Shown here piece after piece: positions 1 through 5,355 of a stretch of DNA of 6,831 nucleotides. This stretch comes from Eubacteriales bacterium (GTDB lineage Bacteria; Bacillota; Clostridia; Christensenellales; CAG-138). The DNA lies in the NCBI GenBank assembly GCA_028703645.1, contig JAQVML010000071.1, forward strand, positions 1 to 6,831. Reading direction: 5' to 3'. The translations under genes were made by a program, and so were the position numbers. The stretch's first letter is position 1. Every line of letters starts with the position of its first letter. The notes under the pieces were generated by a model. It worked only from the letters and a program-made list of their open reading frames with translations. It had not been told where the DNA came from and ran no database searches.

Positions 1-550
1 CGCTCGCGGCGTCCCGCGTCCAAATTCCGGCTTCCGACCAGGTGCGCGCGACCGCGTCGATGTAGTTCACCGAGACGCGGCGTCCCTTTTGATCCATACA
101 GTGGGAGACCAGCTCCAATACGGTCTCTTCATCGAGCCCATATACTTCAATCCAGTCGTATACATGCTTGAGCTCGCGAAAATCAAACTGACGCGGCGCA
201 ATGAGCGAACCCAGCGCGGAGACGAGATTGGCATATTTTCCGGGCACGACGCCGCCCGCTTCGCTTGGCTCGATATCGAGATATTCCACAATCAACGGGG
301 CTTCGCCGCGAATGCGCACCAAACCCTGCTGCTGCCAGTAGACATAAGCTTCCGTCACCGCGGCGTCGGAGAGGCCCAACGCGTCGCCCAATGAGGTCTC
401 CGCGCCCGCGCCCGCATAGCAAAGCATCAGGCCATAGAGATACACACGCACGCAAAGCTCGCTTGCGTGCGGCAGATAATCCAAAATAAACCGGTTGTCC
501 ACGGGCGTAAAGTTTCTGCGCGCCGTGTCGAGAGAAAAGCGTACGATCAT
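1..550 (-). CDS. DnaD-domain replication initiation-like protein, partial (C-terminus beyond left edge)
   Basis: The 183 residues seen resemble clostridial DnaD-domain proteins, which help load the replicative helicase at origins or restart sites. Residues 14-40 (FTPVDNRFILDYLP... VRVYLYGL) match the usual N-terminal opening. Residues about 50-90 look like a winged helix (LGDALGLSDAAV, then YWQQQGLVRI). Residues about 120-178 match the helical DnaD/DnaB_2 domain, ending in the YI..V...W motif (YIDAVARTW, 163-171). The start is uncertain. ATG at 550 fits the family N-terminus but has only a weak GGAAAG 13 nt upstream. An in-frame ATG at 586 adds 12 residues (MAHDAPERHRSI) with no visible Shine-Dalgarno, 5 nt after the stop of the upstream gene. 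It lies downstream of the sigma-like membrane protein gene on the same strand and is probably cotranscribed with it. The domain call is solid. Whether this is the housekeeping DnaD or a paralogue cannot be told from a truncated copy. Confidence 0.85.
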   Translation of the reverse strand, partial: MIVRFSLDTARRNFTPVDNRFILDYLPHASELCVRVYLYGLMLCYAGAGAETSLGDALGLSDAAVTEAYVYWQQQGLVRIRGEAPLIVEYLDIEPSEAGGVVPGKYANLVSALGSLIAPRQFDFRELKHVYDWIEVYGLDEETVLELVSHCMDQKGRRVSVNYIDAVARTWSEAGIWTRDAAS

Positions 551-591
551 AATGGAGCGGTGTCTTTCCGGCGCGTCGTGCGCCATGGTTA

Positions 592-1200
592 CTACGCGAG
601 GTGCAGTGGAATGGAGGAGAACACGCGGCTAAACCAGACATAGCCGAGGTCAACCACCGGCAGATAGCCAACTCCCATCAGGAGACCAGCCAGCACCCAG
701 AGCAGAAAGAGATCGATCAAAACGAGTAAAATCTTCCAAAAGAGTGGGGTACGCGCGTCTGCTTTTTGCTGCGGTTTGCGCAGAAAGAGGCCATTGCGCG
801 GCTTGCGGAATGCATGCTCGCGTTCCAGAGAGGGCAGGTTGAGCACCAGATCCGCATCCTCCGCAAAATCCCGCGCGGAGAATTGTTCCGCTTCCGGTTC
901 TTCCGGCTGCAAAGCGACATCGTCTTGCGGAGTTGTCTTGCCGCTGATCAATCGAAGCAGATAGATTTCGCGATCGGCAAGCTGACGAATGCGGACGGGA
1001 ATATCAAAATCGTCCGTCTTGGTAAGCAGTTCTTCGTAGAGCGTAAGAAACGTTTGCTTGACCGCGCTCTTTGCGAGCGAATCGGAAGAGAGCGCCTTGC
1101 GCGCGACGGTGTAAACACCGCGCCCGTATTCCTGATAGACCGCGAGAAACGCCTCCCGGTCGCCGAGATGAATACGGTTTTGCAAATCGTTCGTAATCAT
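592..1200 (-). CDS. Small membrane-anchored protein with ECF sigma region 2-like N-terminus
   Basis: This 202-residue protein has an N-terminal segment (about 12-58: GDREAFLAVYQEYGRGVYTV, then AVKQTFLTLYEEL) that reads like region 2.1-2.2 of an ECF sigma factor, where GD.eAF..lY..Y...vy and F..ly are typical. No region 4 follows. Residues 90-150 are an acidic then basic, probably disordered linker, and 157-178 (ILLVLIDLFLLWVLAGLLMGVG) form one strong transmembrane helix before a short tail ending IPLHLA. With a single helix the sigma-like part would probably face the cytosol. The start at 1200 is chosen because GAAGGGAG (1208-1215) sits 7 nt upstream; an in-frame start at 1230 would add 10 residues. 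The DnaD-domain gene follows on the same strand. A role as an anti-sigma or membrane-tethered regulator is possible but speculative. The sigma resemblance rests on pattern recognition alone. That the frame is a real gene is well supported. Confidence 0.8.
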   Translation of the reverse strand: MITNDLQNRIHLGDREAFLAVYQEYGRGVYTVARKALSSDSLAKSAVKQTFLTLYEELLTKTDDFDIPVRIRQLADREIYLLRLISGKTTPQDDVALQPEEPEAEQFSARDFAEDADLVLNLPSLEREHAFRKPRNGLFLRKPQQKADARTPLFWKILLVLIDLFLLWVLAGLLMGVGYLPVVDLGYVWFSRVFSSIPLHLA

Positions 1201-1207
1201 GCGCCTG

Positions 1208-1215
1208 CTCCCTTC
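1208..1215 (-). promoter_or_regulatory. Ribosome binding site fixing the start of the sigma-like gene
   Basis: On the minus strand GAAGGGAG lies 7 nt before the ATG at 1200. It favours this ATG over the in-frame start at 1230, which would place the RBS inside the coding region. Confidence 0.7.
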
Positions 1216-1257
1216 GCTATTTTCTTTCATTCGTTAGCCGCGTTAAACACATCTATC

Positions 1258-1286
1258 ATTCTATCATGACGCGATCAAAAAGCAAA
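1258..1286 (-). promoter_or_regulatory. Putative sigma-A-type promoter for the sigma-like/DnaD genes
   Basis: On the minus strand a TAGAAT -10 box (1258-1263, 5 of 6 consensus) is preceded after a 17-bp spacer by TTTGCT (1281-1286), a poor -35. Transcription would start near 1251, giving a leader of about 50 nt before the ATG at 1200. It is the best candidate in the 206-bp divergent gap 1201-1406. Confidence 0.4.
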
Positions 1287-1390
1287 CATAAGCAAGAGGC
1301 GATACACCGCAGGATTTTTGCAAAAGACGAAAAGAGCAGAGATTGTTTACGAAAAATCAAGCAACGGATCAATTTAAAAAAGCCGGATTA

Positions 1391-1399
1391 TGCTATACT
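1391..1399 (+). promoter_or_regulatory. Extended -10 promoter of the methyltransferase gene
   Basis: TGCTATACT is an extended -10 element (TG, one base, then TATACT; 5 of 6 matches to TATAAT). The upstream -35 region is AT-rich with no clear TTGACA, which extended -10 promoters tolerate. The -10 ends only 7 nt before the ATG at 1407, so the transcript is expected to begin at or next to the start codon. Confidence 0.6.
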
Positions 1400-1406
1400 T
1401 TTGTGC

Positions 1407-2060
1407 ATGGAACGATTGGATGATTTGCAGCACAACGGCTTGATGCTCTATCAGGATACGGAGTTTGAGCGCTTTACGGTGGATGCGCTTTGGCTGTGTT
1501 CGTTTCTGCACGCAGGAGCGCGCGATAACGTCGTTGAACTCGGCTCCGGCAGTGGAGTGATCTGCGTGCTCGGTGCGGATAACACCAGCGCGCGCTTTAC
1601 GGGGGTTGAGCGGCAACCGGGACTCGTCGCGCTCGCGCAGAAGAGCGCGCAATATAACCACCAGCAGATTTGTTTTGTTTGCGCGGATGTTGCCGATGCG
1701 CCGGATTTACTCGGTAGAGGCACGTTTACCGCGGCGGTGATGAACCCGCCGTATTTTACGAGCGGGGACGCGAGCGAAAATCGTTCGCGCAGACTCACAC
1801 GGCATGACGCGGGGGACAATCTTGCCAAATTTCTAAGCGCGGCGTTTGCGCTTCTTAAAAACGGCGGAACGCTTTTTCTCATCTATCCGGCGGATGCGCT
1901 GGCGGAGCTGTTTGCGGCGCTGGAATCGGCGCGGTTTGCGCCAAAGCGCATGCGACTTGTCTACACGAAGCCGGGCGATCGTGCGCTGCGTGTTTTGGTG
2001 GAGGCAAAGAAGCACGGAAAGCACGGGCTGGTTATCGAGCCGCCGATGGTTTCGGAATAG
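1407..2060 (+). CDS. tRNA1(Val) (adenine(37)-N6)-methyltransferase-like protein
   Basis: This is a SAM-dependent class I methyltransferase of the YabB/YfiC (TrmN6) family, which methylates N6 of A37 in tRNA1(Val) in the cytosol. The 217-residue product opens with MERLDDLQHNGLMLYQD, typical of clostridial members. It has the SAM-binding loop VELGSGSG (43-50), an acidic residue at the end of the next strand (GVE, E68), D94 in the CAD segment, and the catalytic NPPY motif (113-116) of adenine-N6 methyltransferases. The reading frame is open back to an ATG at 1266, but those 47 Lys/Arg-rich residues have no family counterpart and contain the likely promoter, so ATG 1407 is chosen. No Shine-Dalgarno precedes it. 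The C-terminus stops soon after VIEPP, without the PL.vYd..G.YT-type tail I expect in the family, so the protein looks roughly 25-30 residues short. The family call is good; the tRNA target is inferred. Confidence 0.88.
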   Translation: MERLDDLQHNGLMLYQDTEFERFTVDALWLCSFLHAGARDNVVELGSGSGVICVLGADNTSARFTGVERQPGLVALAQKSAQYNHQQICFVCADVADAPDLLGRGTFTAAVMNPPYFTSGDASENRSRRLTRHDAGDNLAKFLSAAFALLKNGGTLFLIYPADALAELFAALESARFAPKRMRLVYTKPGDRALRVLVEAKKHGKHGLVIEPPMVSE

Positions 2061-2064
2061 CGAT

Positions 2065-2100
2065 AAAAAAGCCCGCTTGCGCGAGCAGCGGGCATTTTGT
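2065..2100. terminator. Bidirectional Rho-independent terminator between convergent genes
   Basis: A 7-bp GC-rich stem (GCCCGCT at 2071-2077 pairing with AGCGGGC at 2087-2093) with a 9-nt loop is flanked by six A on the left and ATTTTGT on the right. Read leftward it has a perfect U6 tail and so ends the phosphorylase transcript. Read rightward the U tract is weaker but usable for the methyltransferase gene, which stops at 2060. Confidence 0.85.
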
Positions 2101-2126
2101 GCATCGGATGGATCAAAATTTGAACG

Positions 2127-2876
2127 TTACTCCTTTTGCGCGCCAACGGAGCAGGTTTTGTTTTGAATCAGTTCAAAGCAAAGGTTAAATACGCTGTCGC
2201 GCATTTCACGCATGACGGAGCCGATGCTGTCGTCGGTCACATAGGACATCATGCCGGTCGCATAGTTGGAGATAACGCCGACGGCGGCGTATTGAATGCC
2301 AAGATCGCGCGCAAGCGGCGCCTCGGGCACCAGCGTTTGGCCCACGATCTGCGCGCCAAACATGCGAAACATGCGTACCTCCGCCGCGGTCTCAAAGCGC
2401 GGGCCCTCGGTGCAGCAATAGATCGCGCGGCCGGAGTACGGCAGCTTTTTCGAGAGGATGAGCTGTTCCAGCTCGTCGTTGAGTTCGGGACAAAATACGT
2501 CCTCCATGCCGGTGTGCAGCGCGAGACGGTGTTCCAGATCAAACGAGAGCGGGCGCTTCTTCGTCATATCGATAAAATCGTTGACCAGGCAGACCGTTCC
2601 GACCTTAAACCCGTAATCGCAGGCGCCGACGGACGATAGCCCGATGATGTGGGTAACGCCCAGCATATGCATCGCGTAGATATTTGCGCGGTAGTTGATA
2701 TCCGCCGGATCGTGGCGAAAGAGTACGCCGTGACGAAACCGGAAGATGACTTCCTGACCGCAGTCCAGCATGCCGCGGAATATGACCACATCGCCATACG
2801 GAGTTCCGACCACTTCTTCGCGGTAGGGGATGGGCAGCGATTCCATGTTCGTGCCGCCGATGATCGCGTATTTCAT
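2127..2876 (-). CDS. MTAP/PNP-family nucleoside phosphorylase, probably 6-oxopurine type (methylthioinosine phosphorylase-like)
   Basis: This 249-residue protein belongs to the trimeric purine nucleoside phosphorylase / 5'-methylthioadenosine phosphorylase family, which uses phosphate to split a nucleoside into base and ribose-1-phosphate (or 5-methylthioribose-1-phosphate). Visible signatures are IIGGT (5-9), RHG (48-50) with H55..P57 of the phosphate site, INYRANI (60-66), SSVGA (81-85), DFIDMTKKRP (100-109), CTEGPRFET (155-163) and VPEAPLARD (183-191). The adenine-reading Asp pair of human MTAP (TDYDCW) is replaced by SNYATG (N204, A206), as expected for 6-oxopurine substrates such as methylthioinosine or inosine/guanosine. 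Gln180 stands where MTAP has the ribose-contacting Met (NMT becomes GQT). The ATG at 2876 is chosen because GGAGGTGAT (2884-2892) lies 7 nt upstream. It is divergent from the MtnA-like gene, which suits consecutive steps of one salvage route. The family is certain; substrate specificity is inferred. Confidence 0.92.
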   Translation of the reverse strand: MKYAIIGGTNMESLPIPYREEVVGTPYGDVVIFRGMLDCGQEVIFRFRHGVLFRHDPADINYRANIYAMHMLGVTHIIGLSSVGACDYGFKVGTVCLVNDFIDMTKKRPLSFDLEHRLALHTGMEDVFCPELNDELEQLILSKKLPYSGRAIYCCTEGPRFETAAEVRMFRMFGAQIVGQTLVPEAPLARDLGIQYAAVGVISNYATGMMSYVTDDSIGSVMREMRDSVFNLCFELIQNKTCSVGAQKE

Positions 2877-2883
2877 AAACCAT

Positions 2884-2892
2884 ATCACCTCC
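2884..2892 (-). promoter_or_regulatory. Strong ribosome binding site of the phosphorylase gene
   Basis: GGAGGTGAT on the minus strand is a near-complete match to the anti-Shine-Dalgarno and lies 7 nt before the ATG at 2876. It rules out the in-frame GTG at 2888, which falls inside it. Confidence 0.85.
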
Positions 2893-2897
2893 GCTAG

Positions 2898-2906
2898 ACT
2901 ATACCA
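2898..2906 (-). promoter_or_regulatory. Extended -10 promoter of the phosphorylase gene
   Basis: The minus strand reads TGGTATAGT, an extended -10 (TG, one base, TATAGT, 5 of 6 consensus). A start about 7 nt downstream falls near 2891, on the edge of the Shine-Dalgarno, so the leader would be only about 15 nt. The hexamer 17 bp upstream (2921-2926) is a poor -35 and overlaps the -10 of the opposing promoter. Confidence 0.5.
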
Positions 2907-2924
2907 TAGCGGGGCGAAAAAGTG

Positions 2925-2930
2925 TATACT
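2925..2930 (+). promoter_or_regulatory. Putative -10 box of the MtnA-like gene
   Basis: TATACT matches the -10 consensus at 5 of 6 positions. No good -35 is visible 16-18 bp upstream, where the opposing promoter's -10 lies. Initiation near 2937 would give a leader of about 75 nt before the ATG at 3012. Confidence 0.4.
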
Positions 2931-2959
2931 GAAAAGGGTAATACAACCGGATCTGACAA

Positions 2960-2990
2960 AGCGCGCGGAGAATATGGTGCGCTATTTTTT
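2960..2990 (+). promoter_or_regulatory. Weak hairpin plus U-tract in the leader of the MtnA-like gene (possible attenuator)
   Basis: AGCGC (2960-2964) can pair with GCGCT (2979-2983) around a 14-nt loop, followed by A and six T (2985-2990). The layout resembles an intrinsic terminator inside the leader, just upstream of the RBS. The stem is only 5 bp, so function is doubtful. The leader is too short for a SAM-I (S-box) riboswitch. Confidence 0.2.
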
Positions 2991-2998
2991 AAACATAG

Positions 2999-3004
2999 AA
3001 GGAG
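2999..3004 (+). promoter_or_regulatory. Ribosome binding site fixing the start of the MtnA-like gene
   Basis: AAGGAG lies 7 nt before the ATG at 3012. The frame is open 90 bp further upstream, but that extension contains this site and the leader U-tract, so it is not expected to be translated. Confidence 0.8.
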
Positions 3005-3011
3005 CGAAACC

Positions 3012-4049
3012 ATGCAAAGAGCCGATCATGACCTTGCTTTTTTATTCCAATTTGAAAACATCGCCTGGTATGAAAACGGCGCCGTACGAATTCTCGATCG
3101 CAGAATTTATCCCGCGCGGGAGGAGTTTGTCACCTGCCACACGCATCAAGAGGTCGCAAAAGCCATCACCGATATGGTGACCCAAAGCTATGGCCCGTTT
3201 CACGCGGCGGCGATGGGAATGGCGCTTGCCGCCTACGAATGCCGCGAGAAACCATCGCAGGAGCAACTGGCTTATCTAAAAGCCGCGGCGGACGTGATTG
3301 CCAATGCGCGGCCGACCACTGCACGTAAAATGCGCACCTGGACGGACGACTGCGAACGCGATGCGCGCTCCGCCATTCAGTCGGGCAAGAACGCATGCGA
3401 TGCGATCATGGCGGGGGCTGTTGCAAAATTTTCCCGACGATATGACCGAATCGACCGCGAAGCACGTTTCTTTTTGAAAAAAATACCCACAAACCCGACG
3501 ATCATGACGCAGTGCTATGGCGACGCGGACGTTGGCATGCTGCTTCGCGCGCTGCGCGAGCGTGGCGACGAGGCAAAGTTTTTTACGCCGGAAACAAGGC
3601 CATATCTACAGGGTGCGCGCCTCACCGCGAGTGTGATTTGCGATATGGGGTTTGACGTGACGTTGATTACGGACAATATGCCGGGCTATGTGCTCGGGCA
3701 TAAGCATGTCGATCTTTTCACAACTTCGGCGGACGTGATCACGCTGGATGGTCATGTGGTCAACAAAGTAGGCACGTTTCAGATTGCGCTGTGTGCGAAT
3801 TATTACGGCGTGCCTTACTATGTGGCGGGTTTTCCCGATCGCACGCACTCGGACATCGACTCCGTCCACATTGAGGAACGCAATGGCGACGAGGTGCGCC
3901 ACGCGATGGGCGTATGCACCTGCAAAGATGGCGTCAAGGGATTTTACCCCGCGTTTGACATTACCCCGCCGGAGCTTGTGACCGGGGTTGCGACCGATAT
4001 CGGCGTACTCAAACCAACGGAACTGCGCGGCTATCAGCCGATGGAATAA
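3012..4049 (+). CDS. MtnA/eIF2B-family sugar-1-phosphate isomerase-like protein (S-methyl-5-thioribose-1-phosphate isomerase homologue)
   Basis: This 345-residue protein belongs to the IF-2B/MtnA superfamily. MtnA converts the aldose 5-methylthioribose-1-phosphate to the ketose methylthioribulose-1-phosphate in methionine salvage. Hallmarks are RPT (100-102), the presumed catalytic Cys168 in MTQCYGD (MtnA usually THCNAG), ETRPYLQGARLTA (194-206), VTLITDNMPGYV (216-227), the presumed catalytic Asp241 in SADVIT, GHVVNKVGT (247-255), GVPYYVAG (266-273) and the closing FDITPPELVTGVATD (315-329). The N-terminal RGAPAIG motif of MtnA, whose Arg helps hold the substrate phosphate, is missing: the aligned stretch reads SYGPFHAAAMGMALAA (59-74). 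The first 60 residues also look divergent. The divergent neighbour is a nucleoside phosphorylase that would supply the sugar-1-phosphate. Alternatives are a 5-deoxyribose-1-phosphate or ribose-1,5-bisphosphate isomerase-like enzyme, or a regulatory eIF2B-like protein. The superfamily is certain; the exact substrate is open. Confidence 0.88.
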   Translation: MQRADHDLAFLFQFENIAWYENGAVRILDRRIYPAREEFVTCHTHQEVAKAITDMVTQSYGPFHAAAMGMALAAYECREKPSQEQLAYLKAAADVIANARPTTARKMRTWTDDCERDARSAIQSGKNACDAIMAGAVAKFSRRYDRIDREARFFLKKIPTNPTIMTQCYGDADVGMLLRALRERGDEAKFFTPETRPYLQGARLTASVICDMGFDVTLITDNMPGYVLGHKHVDLFTTSADVITLDGHVVNKVGTFQIALCANYYGVPYYVAGFPDRTHSDIDSVHIEERNGDEVRHAMGVCTCKDGVKGFYPAFDITPPELVTGVATDIGVLKPTELRGYQPME

Positions 4050-4059
4050 ACGAATTTGG

Positions 4060-4123
4060 CGTAAATCATAAGACGGGATGCAGATATCTTCTGCATCCCG
4101 TCGTTTACGTTTGCTGCTTTTTT
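4060..4123. terminator. Strong bidirectional terminator hairpin
   Basis: A perfect 13-bp stem (4072-4084 with 4090-4102, arms beginning GACGGGATGCAGA) closes a 5-nt loop, TATCT. A further 6-bp outer pairing, CGTAAA (4060-4065) with TTTACG (4104-4109), can extend it. Rightward, a T-rich stretch ends in six T (4118-4123). Leftward, the stem is followed by TTATGATTT. It sits between the convergent MtnA-like gene (stop 4049) and the DUF3048 gene (stop codon 4122-4124) and should serve both. Confidence 0.75.
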
Positions 4124-5339
4124 ATCCGACATAAAGAGTTTTGATTTGCCGCGTACTCGGCATCATCATGATCCAAGTGTTGCCGGGCTCCAGGCGGACA
4201 ATAGTGCCGTCATAAAGCGTATAGGTGGTCGGGTCGCTGAGCTGCGGCCTGCTCCAACTGCCAAATACCGCGCGACCGTTGATAAAATACATGCAGTCGC
4301 CTTTGCCGGTCACCATAATATTGCGAAAATTAGAGTCAAAAACGGTCGTGTGCACATATTGGACGATGAGGTTTTGCACCGTGATCAATTCGTTGGCGTA
4401 GCCCAGCGCATCGTCCGTCGGGGTTAGCGATTTGCTCTCGCCAAGAACTTTTTTGGAGTTTTTATCGCTGCGCACCAGCACGTTTTTTGCCTTGTCATAG
4501 GTGAACAAGACGCGTTCGGAATCCGAACTGGTGAAGGGGATTCCAACACTCAGAACTTCTTTTCCCTTTTCATATGTCACGCCGTGCTCAAAGGCGAATC
4601 GCTGATCGCTGTACGCTACGGTAAAGTGGTAGTTGTCTTCCACATATGGCAAAAGCTGGAAGAAAGAGGTGTGTTCCTTGATTGCCGTAATGGTTTTATC
4701 CTGATAGAAATACTGCGCGGCGTCGCCGGTATTCTCCACATGAAAGCGCACGCTGCTGTCCTTGAGCAGCGGATAGTTTTCCGCCGCGATCTCCGGATCA
4801 CCCAGCGAGACATAGAGCCCGCCCCATTCCTCGGCGGTTTCCGCAAGATACGAACGGGATGAGCGAACTGGGCCAACGCGCGTTGGCAGCTCGTCGGAAA
4901 ACAGCGCGAGATACCGCGTGACGTGGTCGGTGCGATCCAGCGGGAACTCGTAGACGATATCGGCGAGCATCAGCGCGGTCTGCGGACGCGCCTGTGCCGC
5001 GTTGTCGATTGCGACCAGAACGGGACGATAGACCGCGCCTTGCGGCAGCGGGCGGCCCGTTGTCGGTGAAATTCCTTCGTTGAGCGGCGTTGGCGAAGGG
5101 GAACCATCCTCCGCGCCGTCGTCTCTCTCCTCGGCGGGCGTAACGGGCGTCGCCGTAGCCATTGCTGCGGCATCCGAATTACTCAGCGCGTCTTCCGTTA
5201 CAATCACAATCTCCGTGTCGCTTGTCGTGTCCTGCGCAGGAGATGTGCCCGTAATGGTTTGAATCACCGAGCAGCCCGAAAGCAGCAAAACAACAAACCC
5301 CGCGAAAAACGGCAGCAACCGCGAGGGGAAACGCTTCAT
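4122..5339 (-). CDS. DUF3048 (YerB-like) lipoprotein, second copy
   Basis: This 405-residue predicted lipoprotein begins with a basic n-region (MKRFPSR), a hydrophobic core and the lipobox LSGC (lipidated Cys23), so it should be tethered to the outer face of the membrane. Residues 24-100 are a low-complexity Ser/Thr/Asp/Pro linker. The DUF3048 N-terminal domain follows: RPVLVAIDN (105-113), RPQTALMLADIVYE (118-131), VGPVRSSRSY (155-164), EW (171-172). The C-terminal domain carries TVQNLIVQY (320-328), GKGDCMYFINGRAVFGSWSR (345-364) and LEPGNTWI (383-390). The family's function is not established. The ATG at 5339 is chosen because it gives a normal signal peptide; no Shine-Dalgarno is visible. 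A TTG at 5363 overlapping the upstream stop would add 8 residues. The stop of the preceding paralogue (5356-5358) is 16 nt upstream, so translational coupling is likely. Family assignment is strong; role unknown. Confidence 0.9.
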   Translation of the reverse strand: MKRFPSRLLPFFAGFVVLLLSGCSVIQTITGTSPAQDTTSDTEIVIVTEDALSNSDAAAMATATPVTPAEERDDGAEDGSPSPTPLNEGISPTTGRPLPQGAVYRPVLVAIDNAAQARPQTALMLADIVYEFPLDRTDHVTRYLALFSDELPTRVGPVRSSRSYLAETAEEWGGLYVSLGDPEIAAENYPLLKDSSVRFHVENTGDAAQYFYQDKTITAIKEHTSFFQLLPYVEDNYHFTVAYSDQRFAFEHGVTYEKGKEVLSVGIPFTSSDSERVLFTYDKAKNVLVRSDKNSKKVLGESKSLTPTDDALGYANELITVQNLIVQYVHTTVFDSNFRNIMVTGKGDCMYFINGRAVFGSWSRPQLSDPTTYTLYDGTIVRLEPGNTWIMMMPSTRQIKTLYVG

Positions 5340-5355
5340 TTTGTTGTGCTGTGCG

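Larger units (their letters stand above)
1201..1406. other. Divergent intergenic region with opposing promoters
   Basis: The gap between the sigma-like gene and the methyltransferase gene holds the putative promoter of each and the leftward RBS. The rightward frame is open from 1266, but its Lys/Arg-rich translation lacks family similarity. Apart from the promoter elements and a 10-bp TTTTGCAAAA palindrome (1316-1325), I see no other structure. Confidence 0.5.

Noticed and set aside
766..1269. Rightward open frame of 167 codons opposite the sigma-like gene
   Set aside because: It is antisense to a frame with a good RBS and coherent domain and membrane features. Its own translation shows no recognisable family.
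1266..1406. In-frame N-terminal extension of the methyltransferase from ATG 1266
   Set aside because: The 47 residues are Lys/Arg-rich, match nothing in the family, and overlap the extended -10 promoter and the opposing promoter. The family N-terminus begins at 1407.
2931..3011. SAM riboswitch (S-box) upstream of the MtnA-like gene
   Set aside because: The leader is only about 75 nt, and I see none of the multi-helix S-box core; only one short stem is present.
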